Assembly (NCBI GenBank): GCA_003344405.1
Contig: NOWV01000076.1
Location: forward strand, 62,001-126,000
Direction: 5' to 3'
DNA: 64,000 nucleotides
DNA from: Trichoplax sp. H2
Lineage: Eukaryota; Placozoa; Uniplacotomia; Trichoplacea
Made by a program: the position numbers and the translations under genes. A model generated the notes under the pieces. It was not told where the DNA came from. It did no database searches and saw only the letters and a list, made by a program, of their open reading frames with translations. Shown here in pieces: positions 53,228 to 64,000 of the stretch (positions are counted from its first letter, which is position 1; each line of letters opens with the position of its first letter).

Positions 53228-55195
53228 ATGGGGAAATTAATTTCTTTTGATATTGTTTTTGCTAACCAACCACCAATTTTCTACTCTGGTCAATCAGTGA
53301 GCGGAACTGTCATAGTAAACTTGAGAGATGCTATGAAAATGAGAGGCATTAGGGCCCGAATCCACGGACGAGCTTACAGCCATGTTGAAGTACAACAAAC
53401 ACGTGAATATGATGATGGACAAGGAGGAACTCGAACTGAATCTTATACAGAGTATTATCGTGAATATGAGACTTATCTTGACCATCAGGTCACTATTTTT
53501 GGCAAAGGTAGACTATTCTAACTATTAAGGAAATTTTTATTAGCCACTCAATAATAAATATAACAATTTGATGCTAGTAACACATGTTTAAGAAGTTTTT
53601 ATGCCCTTTTGTAGAAGTAGGAGATCGACATGGTCAAAATCCAGTATTGCCTGCCGGACAGCATGCATTCAATTTTAGCTTTGTTTTGCCTCCACATCTT
53701 AAAATGCCATCATCGGTAGAGCTTGGCCATTGCAATATTCGCTATATGATTGTCGGAACAATTGATAAACCATGGAAATTTGACCATATCGCCAAGAGAG
53801 CTTTCACGTTATTGGAATCTATCGATTGCAATGACCCCTCATTGAGCGTACGTACAATTATTTATAGGCACTTTATATACTGCAATAGAGCACTATTAAT
53901 TTTCTTACTGCAAATAGCATAAAGGAAAAGTGTTGCACGCGCTCGTCAATTCATGCAGTATCTATGTAGCGGCTGAGCATAGACTGACATTCATAATTTC
54001 TATTACTGCCTTACAGCAAAGACCGTTTCCGCTCCAAAATGAAAAATTTCTATGTTGTCTTTGCTGTCAATCTGGCCCACTAAAAGTTACGGCTAATATT
54101 GATCGTTGTGGCTACTGCCCAGGGGAAGGGATTTTACTTAATGCTGAATGTGAGAATTTAACCAACAGGGCCATGAGAGGAATAAGAGCCAAATTGGTTC
54201 GCCTTGTGAAATGGAAAGCTCGAGGTATGGAAAAATTTGAAGCTAACGCATAACGTTCTAACATATTGCTATTTATTGCCTATTAAACTAGCCTTAAATT
54301 TGTAATTAACTGATTATTCTGTGTAACTAGGGTACAATGATCACAGGAGCTCCGATTACTTTGAGATTAAATCGCCAGGAGAGATTGCGGAGGGCCAGTC
54401 ATTTAGTTGGAGTAATCAACTAATTCAAATTCCAGCTGTCACTCCAACAATTACCTCCTGTGGATTAATATCAATCAAGTACGAATTTCAGGTAAAATCA
54501 TATCGAAAATAACTGTAAATAGTTCAGAACTTAAAGGAGATTCTTATCAAAATTTAATACCTAGATTGCTGTTATTGTTCCTGGCGGGATTAATTTGAAT
54601 CTTGTATTTCCAATAACTATTGGAACGATTCCTCTAAGACCTTCAGGAATGGCAGGTATGTCAATATACCTTACAATATTAATTTAAGAGTCAAGATTTT
54701 AAAATATAATGCCTTGATATACTTACATCAGCATATCTTTGTTAATTTACAAATTTTCTGTAACTTCCGCAAAGCATTTACCCTATTTTAAAGTAATAAT
54801 GCACTGTAGTAGTCTTAAGTCGAAATGTACCCTGTATAGCCACTCAAATGCATATTTTTTATCCGATAAATTCAGCATCAGCACCCTACTACCGTGAATC
54901 AATCGATGGTGCTATGGAAATAAGGGAACATGATGACAGTGAATATGTAATGGGCGGCCTAACCTTCGCTCCTATGTACGCTTATGCTAACAATTACCAA
55001 CCCAGTCTGCAACAAGGCGGGCCACCAGTTCCTGCACAACCTCCTGCACAACTTCCTGTACAACCTCTTGCACAACCACCATTGCAACCTCCTCCAATTA
55101 TGCAACCACCTCAACCCACAGCTCAATACCCACCTGAAAATCCAGCACCTGTAGTTCAATATCCTCCGGGACCGCCACCATCGAATATGGCTTAA
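53228..55195 (+). CDS. arr6: alpha-arrestin with Pro/Gln-rich tail, 6 exons
   Basis: Exons are 53228-53507, 53615-53847, 54017-54224, 54331-54491, 54565-54655 and 54876-55195 (stop TAA), giving 430 residues with phases 1-0-1-0-1. N-lobe: IFYSGQSVSGTVIVNLRDAM, RARIHGRAYSHVEV, a Gly/Glu/Tyr-rich insert (residues about 62-80), then LPAGQHAFNFSFVLP, CNIRYMIVGTIDKPWKFDHI. C-lobe: FLCCLCCQSGPLKVTA, RCGYCPGEGILLNAECENLT, FSWSNQL, LVFPITIGTIPL. The tail has APYY (327-330) where arr7 has PPSY, FAPMY (355-359), then about 65 residues dominated by Pro, Gln and Ala with PAQPPAQLPVQP-type repeats and no exact PPxY. The gene is compact (introns 73-220 bp). It is the closest paralogue of arr7 and converges on it. 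Confidence 0.95.
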
Positions 55196-58165
55196 GTATG
55201 GACTGTAATTAACTTACGCGAATACATATTCAAAGAGTCAAATTTTACTGATATGTACCAAGAAATTAGCCAATATAAAAATAGTCAAATATAGTAAGTG
55301 TGGTGGACAAGAAACTAGAGATACGTTTCTGCTATACCTTCAACTTTGCTTATTTCATTCCAACATTTTTTAGTCATAATAAGCGTAGAAACCATTTTTA
55401 GAAAAAAAACTCCTAAAATATACCATATATGAAATGAATATAATTTTGGCTTTGTGTGCCATAGTGAATCTTAATCTGATTTGTTTTGAACCGCGTTAAG
55501 GTTTAATGATGTGCATTTATCACGTAGCTGAATGTGCAAGCAATAGTATTTAGTTCTTTTCATTTTAGTGCCTTTCAACTTTACAAAAGATTTTAATAAA
55601 GAACTTTTTGCTAAAAATAACTTTACTGCTTTAAATTTATTAACCAAATCGTAAAGCTTGATATAAACTCGGGATTTACATAGCATGGTCGATAATATAA
55701 TGTACGTAAATCAATTCATCAATTTAATTCCAGACGTCAAAATGCCTCATACAATGTAGAGTTTTGATCTTATTAATTTTTCACCTCCGTTACGTTTTTT
55801 TACGTTCTACGAATTGCGGCATTAGAGGCATTATGACTTTCCTTAAATTTACTTTCAAATTGTGTTGATTATCTACTATAGCTAACAATCGTTGACTACT
55901 CTTGTAACTTAAAAGTAGTTATCGCCCATGAAATTTTTCTTGTTTTATGAAATGTTACAGAAGGCTTCGTAAACAAATCTTTGCTATTAATTCATGACAT
56001 AATCAATCAGAACTGCTTATCATAAATAAATACAGTAGTGACTTACAAAATTTATTGATGATTTAGACGTTCTCTACCTTGAAATTGTTGAAGTAAACAA
56101 ATTGATTTCAAGAATCTTGTACAGTTAAATACTTTTATTTCTAAAGTTTTCTGAGCTTCGTATTATTGTTGTAGATCTTATCGATTTTCTAGAACGATAC
56201 ATTCATATGCAGTATAGTTGATGATATAAAAGTATGACATTAAGCAAGAAACCAAAAGATAGATGATGATATTGAGGTTTATCATCCATTAAAATAAATT
56301 AATACACCGAGTAATGTCCGCAAATTTTCGAGTATTTTTACCACAATCTCATACCCTCTAGAATGCCACTGTCTAATTAATAATAAAATGGCAGCTATTC
56401 ACAAATTTATGTTTAGAAACCTTTATATTTCCGTAATTAAAGCAGTCTATGCCATAGGCACCCTCTATAATTACAAGCTAACAATAATTATCAATTGTGG
56501 GGTATAAGCCGGAGTAAGAGTATCAATTGGTGTTTCCACAACAGGCTTGTTATGATGCGCCCAATATTTGATTATAAGGTTAGCTATGTTTGATACAGTT
56601 AGGTTATTAAGAATAGATATTATCGTGATGCTAATATTAGATGGTTGATAATTACTATATTAGAAATTTTTGATCACTAATGTTAACCCGTTAACTAATT
56701 ATAATACAAGATATACATGACATGAAAACACTGTAACTATGAAGATACCCAACACCGAAAGGTGCTGAACGTAAGTAGAATAGTAGTGATATCTTAAGTA
56801 GAATGATTTAGATTATAGAAGATGATGATGTTCTATTTGAGAAAAGTATCCTGCTTGATGATTCAAGTCTGATTGTAGATTAACGGAGTTGTCATAAATG
56901 GATTTAGCGAGATATGTTTAAGAACTGTAGAGATGAGCCCAGAGAGGGAGGAAGAAACTGCACTGTACTTTGAGCTCGGAATACTTTAGATTTTAGACTA
57001 GATTCTTGTAGTAAATAATTATTACTCTACTAATCTTAAAACCTTGTAATAAAAGCTTTTTAGAAAATACCCTTTGGCTAAGATCACATTCGACTCGCCG
57101 TCAAATATTCAGAAAAAACTCTAGGTACTTAGAAAAGAAAGTAATAGTCTTGCACTTATGAGCATAACTTACTAATGCAATCTCCGTTAACTAAATATAC
57201 TGCAATGTACATTATAAACAGATAGCTATTCCATTAAAAAGTAATAATATTGTTGTAATTAAAAGATTCGAAAAGCTATGATTTATGTATGTCAATAACT
57301 ACGATAGCAATTGATCTCATAATCAAACAACAACGCATCATAAGCTAAAATTTTACGGTACTAGCATAAAAATGTAGTACAGTAGATATTATTTGCCGTC
57401 TACTGCAATTGTTATTCTTATACATAATATATAAACACATAGTTGTAAAATTTCCTCAACGAGCTAATAAATTAATTTTTCACCGCTATATCCCTGAAGG
57501 TTTTGTAGGAAATAAATTCTTATTTCTAGATAACACAAAGATATTCATCTATACAGGGTTCACAATTAATAGAGCAGGTTTATGACTTTATTTACGTTCC
57601 AACTAATCCTCTTGCCAATTTAATTAAAAGAATTTACCAATAAAATCACAGAATTGTTACATTAAGCAGAACGTGCAGGAGAAATTTCAGATCTCTATCT
57701 ACATATCTATGTTTTAATTTAAAAATAGCACTCTTGTCTAGTTAGTATTGAAGCTGAAAGATGAATTTGAAGATAAAATTGCGGTAGAATCAATTGACTA
57801 ATAAAATTTACTGTAATCGCACTTTAAAAGTAGATGGACATTACCGATCGCCAGCTTCTACTAATAATAATAAGCCAAAATAATGCAAGATAGCAAATTC
57901 CAGTATTTGTTAATTAAAAATCTGAATAGCTAATTCTCGCGAGTAAATAATGAACATACATCTACAATAAGTAATTCAAATCGACAAGATTCAAACTTCT
58001 CTAATATTTTAACTACAAATAACGAATAATATGCGTATTTCTTGTTACCCCAAATGAAGATGTTTCCTGAATAATACCATAGGAGTATAAAATGCGTCAT
58101 AAAATTTCGCAGTAATATAACTGTATTACTAGCCAAGTATCACTTCAAGAATAGCCTAGATCTGT
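55196..58165. other. arr6-arr7 convergent intergenic region
   Basis: About 3 kb between two tail-to-tail genes, presumably holding both 3' UTRs. Minus-strand frames at 55471-55686 and 57930-58136 have no recognisable domain and are probably chance. No remnant arrestin exon was seen. Confidence 0.6.
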
Positions 58166-60125
58166 TTATGACATAGCAGGCTTTTCCGTTGATGGATTAC
58201 TTGCAGGAAGTGCTCCAGGAGGCGGAGGTTGATAGTTACTAACAAATGAATACATGGGTGCGAAATTTCGTTCACCCATCAAATAGTCAGAATCATCACT
58301 ATCTTTAATATCAGTGGCACCATCCGCACAGGCTAGATAACTAGGTGGAGGAGCCATTGGCATACTAGCGCCTGCTATATTTATCGATCGAAAGATATCA
58401 AAATCAGATATAAAATGTTAATTTAAACAGTTAAACAAAAAGTCTGATATAAAGCATACTCATACCAGCCCCTATAGCAGGTGGAGGAGCACTGCCTTGC
58501 CCTAGTGGTGGAGGAATACCGCCTGGTCCTAGTGGTGGAGGAGCACCACCTGGCTGCAATGGTGGTTGCATACCCATCACTCCAGGCAATGGTTCTGCAC
58601 TAGGCATTACAGTTCCAGGAGGTGGCATTTGTATTGCTGTTGGTTGTGGAGTGTAGCCATAATTTATTCGCAAAGGGATGGTCCCAATAACAATCGGGAA
58701 GGAGCAATGCAAGTTAATGCCGTGTGGCACAACAACAGATATCTATCAACAAAAGGTTTGCACAAAAATGATTATTATTTTCTAAGGGCAAAGAGTAGGA
58801 TTTTAAATACGGTATGTAGCCAATACAACTATTAGCAAAGTCAGTATTAATAACCTGAAATTCATACGTGACAGATATTATACCACATGATGTTATTGAC
58901 GGTGGAATAGAAGGAAGACAAATAAGCTGATTACTCCAATTAAACGAACCACCTTCTTCGATTTGTCCGGGAGATTGAATTTCAAAATCAGTGCGAGTTC
59001 GACGTTCGGAGTGTCCTAACGAAGCATGCAATCGAATTTTAAAGTTTCCATCATTGTTATTTTCTTAAAAAGGCAATCTTAATTTTTATTAACCGCGAGC
59101 TCGCCATATAATCAATCGGTTTAATCGGGCACGCACGCAGTTCATAGTTCTATTTGTTAAGTTTTCGCATTCTGCATTTAACAGAATTCCTTCGCCAGGA
59201 CAATAACCGCAGCGATCAATGGAGGCTGTCAGCTTAAGAGGTCCTGATCTGCAACAACAGCAGCACAAGAACTTCTCATTTTGAAGTGGAAAAGGTCGTT
59301 GCTAGCCACAAATAATTCAGTCATGGAAACATAACGTTAGTTAAATAATTAATTGAATTTTTTCTAGTTCTAACTAGTCACTTTAACTACAAACTGGAAT
59401 CGACTACTTTTATGAACGGATCAATACTCACCACCAATGATGGTTCGTTAACATCAATACATTCTAAGAGTGTAAAGGCCCTTTTAGTGACATGATCAAA
59501 TTTCCAAGGCTTATCGATGTTTGAAGTAATCATATAGCGAATGTTACAGTGGTAACCATTTTCGAAGGATGAAGGCATCCTAACATTAGTCGGCAACATA
59601 AAATTGAAATTAAAATCATATCTTCCGGCAGGTAGAACTGGGTTATCACCGCTTCGATGGCCAACCTCTGTTAAAGTAAGCAAGTAATCATACTACATAT
59701 TTATAAAAATTCGAATAGCATGTTACAAAAGTTATCATTTATTAGAGAGGATACCAGCAATCGGAAGTTACCTAAACTGGCTGTATTTGATTTATTTCGA
59801 ATATACTACATACAATAATGACAAGAATAATTGAATATTACTTACCTTTACCCCACAAAGTAACTTGATGATCTAAATAAGTTTCGTATTCGGTGTAAGT
59901 TTCAGTATAAGTTTCAGTTCTGCTTCCACCATTTCCATCACTTACTGAACGAGTTCTCCTCACTTCGACACGTGAATAAGCTCGACCATAAATTCGAGCA
60001 CGTACACCTCTCATCTTCATAGCGTCCCTTAAGTGAACAACTACTGTACCAGAGACAGACTGTCCAGAAACAAAGACTGGGGGATTATTTGTAAATATGA
60101 TATCATAACTGATTAATTTTCCCAT
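58166..60125 (-). CDS. arr7: alpha-arrestin with PPSY motif, 6 exons
   Basis: Minus-strand exons are 60125-59846, 59667-59432, 59301-59094, 59015-58855, 58742-58466 and 58374-58166, giving 456 residues with phases 1-0-1-0-1. N-lobe: VFVSGQSVSGTVVVHLRDAM, RARIYGRAYSRVEVRR, LPAGRYDFNFNFMLP, CNIRYMITSNIDKPWKFDHV. C-lobe: FLCCCCCRSGPLKLTA, RCGYCPGEGILLNAECENLT, IPPSITSCGIISVTYEF, FPIVIGTIPL. Exon 5 has an extra block of about 60 residues of Gly/Pro-rich repeats (GGAPPPLGPGGIPPPLGQGS). The tail has PPSY (397-400), a WW-domain ligand, then FAPMY (425-429). Introns 3 and 4 use weak donors GTTAAT and GTTATT; frame and exon lengths (208 and 161 nt, as in arr6) support them. It is a likely NEDD4-type ligase adaptor. 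Confidence 0.94.
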
Positions 60126-62499
60126 GGTCGGTGGCGCTTTTTAATTCAGCACTAAGTAAAGAAGAAATAAAAGATTACACTTCAATAATCAGCAAGTTAG
60201 TTAATTATACAACTTTTAAAAGTGCCTAAAACTATTTCACGTTAATTTCATTATCATTACTTATAAAGCGCTACAAGTATTAATGCGGGTGGCTGCAACT
60301 CTTATCGTGCTATCAATTTATGAAATGTTCAAGTACATTTACACATATTGCAGCCATTCTATCAAACTTGGAAAATGGCAAAGCATTACTGTAAGATGTG
60401 CTGTGAATATCCAAAAACAGATGTAAACTTTTCCAAGGTCCAATCAATACGTCTAAATTAAAGGTATAAGGATACTAAAGGATATGTTACAGAAAACGTC
60501 TTTAACGACAATGCTACTCAGATTGTTGTCAATAGTAGTTATCAATCATGAGCCATAACAAAACTGGATATATGGAAAAATTTTATATAATATTTTAAAT
60601 TTATTATTGGCTTTTAAACCTAAGGTAAAGGTTTATAAATAGAAAGTTAAGAGCAAATTAATATATTACTAAGTCGATATTCCTTTGAAGGGATTAATAT
60701 TAAAATCTATTCTAATTACAATTAGTCTATTTAAACATAGATTCACTCGCTAGAACGAGTCTTGTTTGATTGGCTTCTTCAAAATGTATATAGTATTGTA
60801 GCACGATTACCCACAATTCCGTACGTAACATATACCAATATTTTAAATTCATGAAATTGTCAATTTCATCAAGAAATCATTCCCTAGGATCAGTCAACTT
60901 TAGTAGACATTCATTGTTGTAGATACTTTATGAAGTATTTATGGAAAGGTGAAATTCATGGCTTTTATTAATCTATCAATCGATATTACTATTCAAAACA
61001 GTACCATTATTCCATTTTGTATTTTGTGTTGATCAACACTGTTGATAAATAATTACCACTAGAATATATCTCGTTGGTTACACTATGCATACTTCAACGT
61101 TACTTCAATAGCCATATTTACTAATCCGTAGCGCAATATTGGTAATCACAAGGTACAATTTGTTAGGATAAGCTTGAAGGATCGGCTAGTATTACTGCGA
61201 ACCATGAAGCGGCGAATACCGTAAACATTGTAATGTATATTAAGGCTTTATCTTGTAATGTCAACATAGCACAGTAATTACGTAGATACCGCAGTATGAA
61301 ACATAAGCACATGGGCAGTATGGTAATCAAGGAAGAAAATCGTCCTGTAGAATGTGTGATTAATTAGTAATAGAATTTTTTCGGTTACTGTTACTTTGAC
61401 AATGACCATTTTGCATCGTTATGACACTGAAGTGTAAACTACAATAAGAATATGTTGGGTCGATGCCACAGCAATAATTATCCAGTAACGCAAATAGAAG
61501 AAGCAGCTAAGAACTACCCAGACTGGTATCCAGTAATGAATCTATAGATGCAGTCTACATTCTCTTTACATACAGTACTTTTTTGAGAGAATTTCAAAAG
61601 AGATCATAATCCCTACACTATTTTTGTACTAAGGAACAGAGAGACAAAATGAGGATGTGGATGTAGAGTATCCTATTACATCTCTCTATCGACTAATACC
61701 ACTCGATGGTAATCATGTTAACGCCTCCGTATAAAAGAAAACAAGTACAGAAAGTGAACTAATGCTATCGCAGCCTTTGAGCTTTGTCACTTTGTACGCA
61801 CATGTGTAGTCCTTTGCTTAAGTTAAGCCTTAGCCAATTGATCCTCTACATTAATTTTGACGTTCGATAAAATTATGAACAACACGATGGAGGGATAATG
61901 TCAATAAAGAACTTTTCCAGACTGCTCCTATAACGTAAGCGATGTCATTGGCCTTGTTTAAGGTAGAACAACTGCAATAAGATTGATGATTGCGATTAGA
62001 TACTAGGCCACAATCAAAATCACTTATCAGCTACGGTAGTGTATCACCACTGTTGCAAGAGAATCAAGTGATGATAATAAGAGCCTGTAGGAAAAGCCTA
62101 TTTTTTTATTATTATTATATCGTACTTTACTGTCAATAACCATGCTGTAAGTCAATACTTGAAAGTATCGCGATTTCTTTCTACTTTTATAAGCATACAA
62201 CCGTTAAAGCGATCGTATCCATTCTTTCACGTTGAAATTGGAAACGTAAAGCGTCTCCATTGTCGATAATTCATTCCATCAAGCAACAAGAAGAGACACT
62301 CCCGTATCCATTTGACAACATAAAGCTTGATAACATGAAAAATTTCGGCACGGTAGTTGCCCTTCCATCAAGAATAGCCCTTTCGAATGTCGATAGAATC
62401 AAAAAATCCTCTGTTGATTGCCTCCTACCTTTACTTCTCTAGGGTAATTCTGCAAGTAAACAGGCCTAACAAGGGTCTAGCTTGAAATCTCGATTGCTT
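60126..62499. other. intergenic region upstream of arr7
   Basis: No gene is recognised. A 60-codon plus-strand frame at 62260-62442 has ordinary amino-acid composition but no motif. The first few hundred bases should include the arr7 promoter. I see no clear TATA box at a fitting distance. Confidence 0.55.
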
Positions 62500-62946
62500 G
62501 GAATTGATTGATAAGCTGGAAAGAACGTTGTAAGAAACCCGGCAGCCTCCTTAACGCTGAATAGTAGCGATGCTTTTTTCAAGGCCAAAACTGCAGCAAT
62601 CGAAAATGATCAATGTTGTATGAAAATTAATACCGTACAGACCTAGAAACGACATGACAACACCTACTGGAAGCCAAAATATGGGTTGGCCAACTTGGAT
62701 CGACGGACACCTTGGCAACGTCGTGAGTGTCATGCCAATGCGCCCCAACCCATCCGACACATGAGCCAATCGATTTCAGCAGAAATTTCTTTTCAATTCC
62801 AAACTTGTATGGAATTCGATCCCATCTAGACGCTGAGCTCATTCGAAGGTGTTGAGTACATACAGTACAGTATTATGCTACTACAGTGTCCTGTACTGTA
62901 CACTGTAGTCGACAGTTGAGTACTACTGACCGGTACCGAGTAAACT

Positions 62947-63019
62947 ACGGAATGGAACGGAACGCGGATGCGCACTTCAGCTTCTCGCGGAATGCGCCTG
63001 CGTAATTCGTTCATTCCGT
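62947..63019. repeat. imperfect inverted repeat (hairpin)
   Basis: The arm ACGGAATGGAACGGAACGCG, continuing GATGCGC (62947-62973), is the imperfect complement of GCGCCTGCGTAATTCGTTCA, continuing TTCCGT (62994-63019), across a 20-bp loop. The same hairpin occurs in the second copy of the direct repeat near 63.7 kb. Such a fold is common in non-autonomous DNA transposons, but no terminal repeats or target duplication were found. Confidence 0.6.
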
Positions 63020-63593
63020 AAAAGCGTGTAAAATACGGAACGTGATAGTGATGATACTATACTGTACAGTACATTCCAATACAGTACAAAGTACAGTACG
63101 TGTACACAGTACTGTACTGTAGATCGATCCAGCATGGGTTAACAGCGATGAATACATGGCTGAAATGGCATACAATCGAGGATTCATTATGCATATTGTA
63201 CCACATTCAAAGGAAATTGTTGGACTTGAAACTCAGCAATGACAATGTGGTATGCCATATTGCATAAAAAAGCATGTAAACCCATTTCAGCGATGGACAG
63301 CACAGTTCTAGACTGGGATTCATACTGTAGCTGTTAACAGTACAGTACTGTACACTGTACAGTACAGTCTTAGACTAGATTACGTCATCGCGAGTACTTT
63401 AATCGAGACCAGTGCAAGGTCACACCCTTTTTCCGACAAATGATAATAATATTGATCACAGGTTGAATTAATAATGCAGTAGTAATCACTTTCTTCGGTA
63501 ATAAGAAGCAAAGTGATTTCAATTTCCTCATCGAACTAACTTATCAATAGCGCTATACCGCTCTCCTCCCCATTGTGGCTAAAAATGAAGATG

Positions 63594-63613
63594 NNNNNNN
63601 NNNNNNNNNNNNN
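63594..63613. other. assembly gap (20 N)
   Basis: Twenty Ns between unique sequence on the left and the second copy of the 62861-63262 repeat on the right. Confidence 0.99.
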
Positions 63614-64000
63614 TACAGTACAGTATTATGCTACTACAGTGTCCTGTACTGTACACTGTAGTCGACAGTTGAGTACTGCTGACCGGTACAGAGTAAACTA
63701 CGGAATGGAACGAAACGCGGATGCGCACTTTAGCTTCTCGCGGAATGCGCCTGCGTAATTCGTTCATTCCGTAAAAGCGTGTAAAATACGAAACATGATA
63801 GTGATGATACTATACAGTACAAAGTACAGTACGTGTACACAGTACTGTACTGTAGATCGATCCAGCATGGGTTAACAGCGATGAATACAGTACATGGCTG
63901 AAATGGCATACAATCGAGGATTCATTATGCATACTGTACCACATTCAAAGCAAATTGTTGGACTTGAAACTCAGCAATGACAATGTAGTATGCCATATTG

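Larger units (their letters stand above)
62500..64000. other. compositionally distinct right edge
   Basis: From about 62.2 kb the sequence looks richer in G and C than the rest and, from 62.8 kb, is crowded with TACAGTAC/GTACTGTA palindromic words. Overlapping minus-strand frames (62551-62769, 62627-62842, 62826-63014) are open in more than one frame at once, so none can be chosen as real. It looks like repetitive or transposon-derived DNA, not a gene. Confidence 0.5.
62861..64000 (+). repeat. direct repeat of about 400 bp around the third gap
   Basis: 62861-63262 and 63614-64000 (window edge) are the same sequence with scattered substitutions, a missing block of about 20 bp in the second copy (TGTACAGTACATTCCAA area) and a 5-bp AGTAC insertion (AATACATGGC versus AATACAGTACATGGC). 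The second copy starts right at the N gap. Either two haplotypes were placed in series or this is a real dispersed repeat; the sequence cannot decide. Confidence 0.8.

Noticed and set aside
62551-63014. Overlapping minus-strand frames of 62-72 codons at the right edge
   Set aside because: Three frames are open at once in sequence that looks less AT-rich and is partly repetitive, with no domain; openness is probably compositional.
1-64000. Bacterial-type features: operons, CRISPR arrays, insertion sequences, Shine-Dalgarno sites; also tRNA and rRNA genes
   Set aside because: Split genes with GT...AG introns show nuclear eukaryotic DNA. No regularly spaced short repeats, transposase frames or tRNA-like B-box context were seen.

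Overview
The window looks like nuclear DNA of an AT-rich animal. Seven genes are split by spliceosomal introns with GT...AG borders. There is no operon-like packing, and long AT-rich intergenic and intronic stretches separate the exons. Low GC, simple gene structure and a large ARRDC-type family fit an early-branching metazoan such as a placozoan (Trichoplax or Hoilungia type). That assignment is inference and cannot be proved from this sequence. Three 20-N runs mark assembly gaps.

The main content is a cluster of seven alpha-arrestin (arrestin-domain-containing, ARRDC-like) genes. I rebuilt them exon by exon, using splice sites, frame continuity and comparison with each other. They are called arr1 to arr7 here: arr1 8469-15109 (+), arr2 18199-23073 (+), arr3 24375-28889 (+), arr4 38038-44060 (+), arr5 47667-49519 (+), arr6 53228-55195 (+), arr7 60125-58166 (-). 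The ancestral plan is six exons with intron phases 1-0-1-0-1: exons 1-2 encode the N-terminal arrestin lobe, exons 3-5 the C-terminal lobe, and exon 6 a tail. Exon 3 is 208-214 nt and exon 4 is 155-161 nt in every copy. arr3 has exons 1 and 2 fused; arr1 has exons 5 and 6 fused. Six genes lie head-to-tail on the plus strand. The last, arr7, is inverted, converges on arr6 and is its closest relative.

Alpha-arrestins are cytoplasmic adaptors that couple membrane cargo to NEDD4-family ubiquitin ligases through PPxY motifs in the tail. Only arr2 (PPAY and PPVY) and arr7 (PPSY) keep exact PPxY motifs. The others have decayed or variant forms, while a second FxPxY motif persists in six of the seven. 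The cluster therefore appears to mix ligase-recruiting adaptors with paralogues that have lost the canonical ligase-docking site.

Mobile DNA consists of solo LTRs. Two are complete with perfect 5-bp target duplications (18609-19051 in intron 1 of arr2, and 31051-31491). Two are partial and abut assembly gaps (17065-17301 and 29992-30367). At both partial copies the left contig continues past the insertion point and the same flank recurs after the LTR, which suggests insertion polymorphism between haplotypes.

The rest is intergenic: 1-8468, the long spacer 31.5-38.0 kb (a 235-bp tandem repeat, a 94-bp duplication and possible minus-strand exon relics), 44-47.6 kb, 49.5-53.2 kb, 55.2-58.2 kb, and 60.1-64 kb. 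The right edge, from about 62.2 kb, looks richer in GC, is full of TACAGTAC-type motifs and carries a large direct repeat around the last gap.
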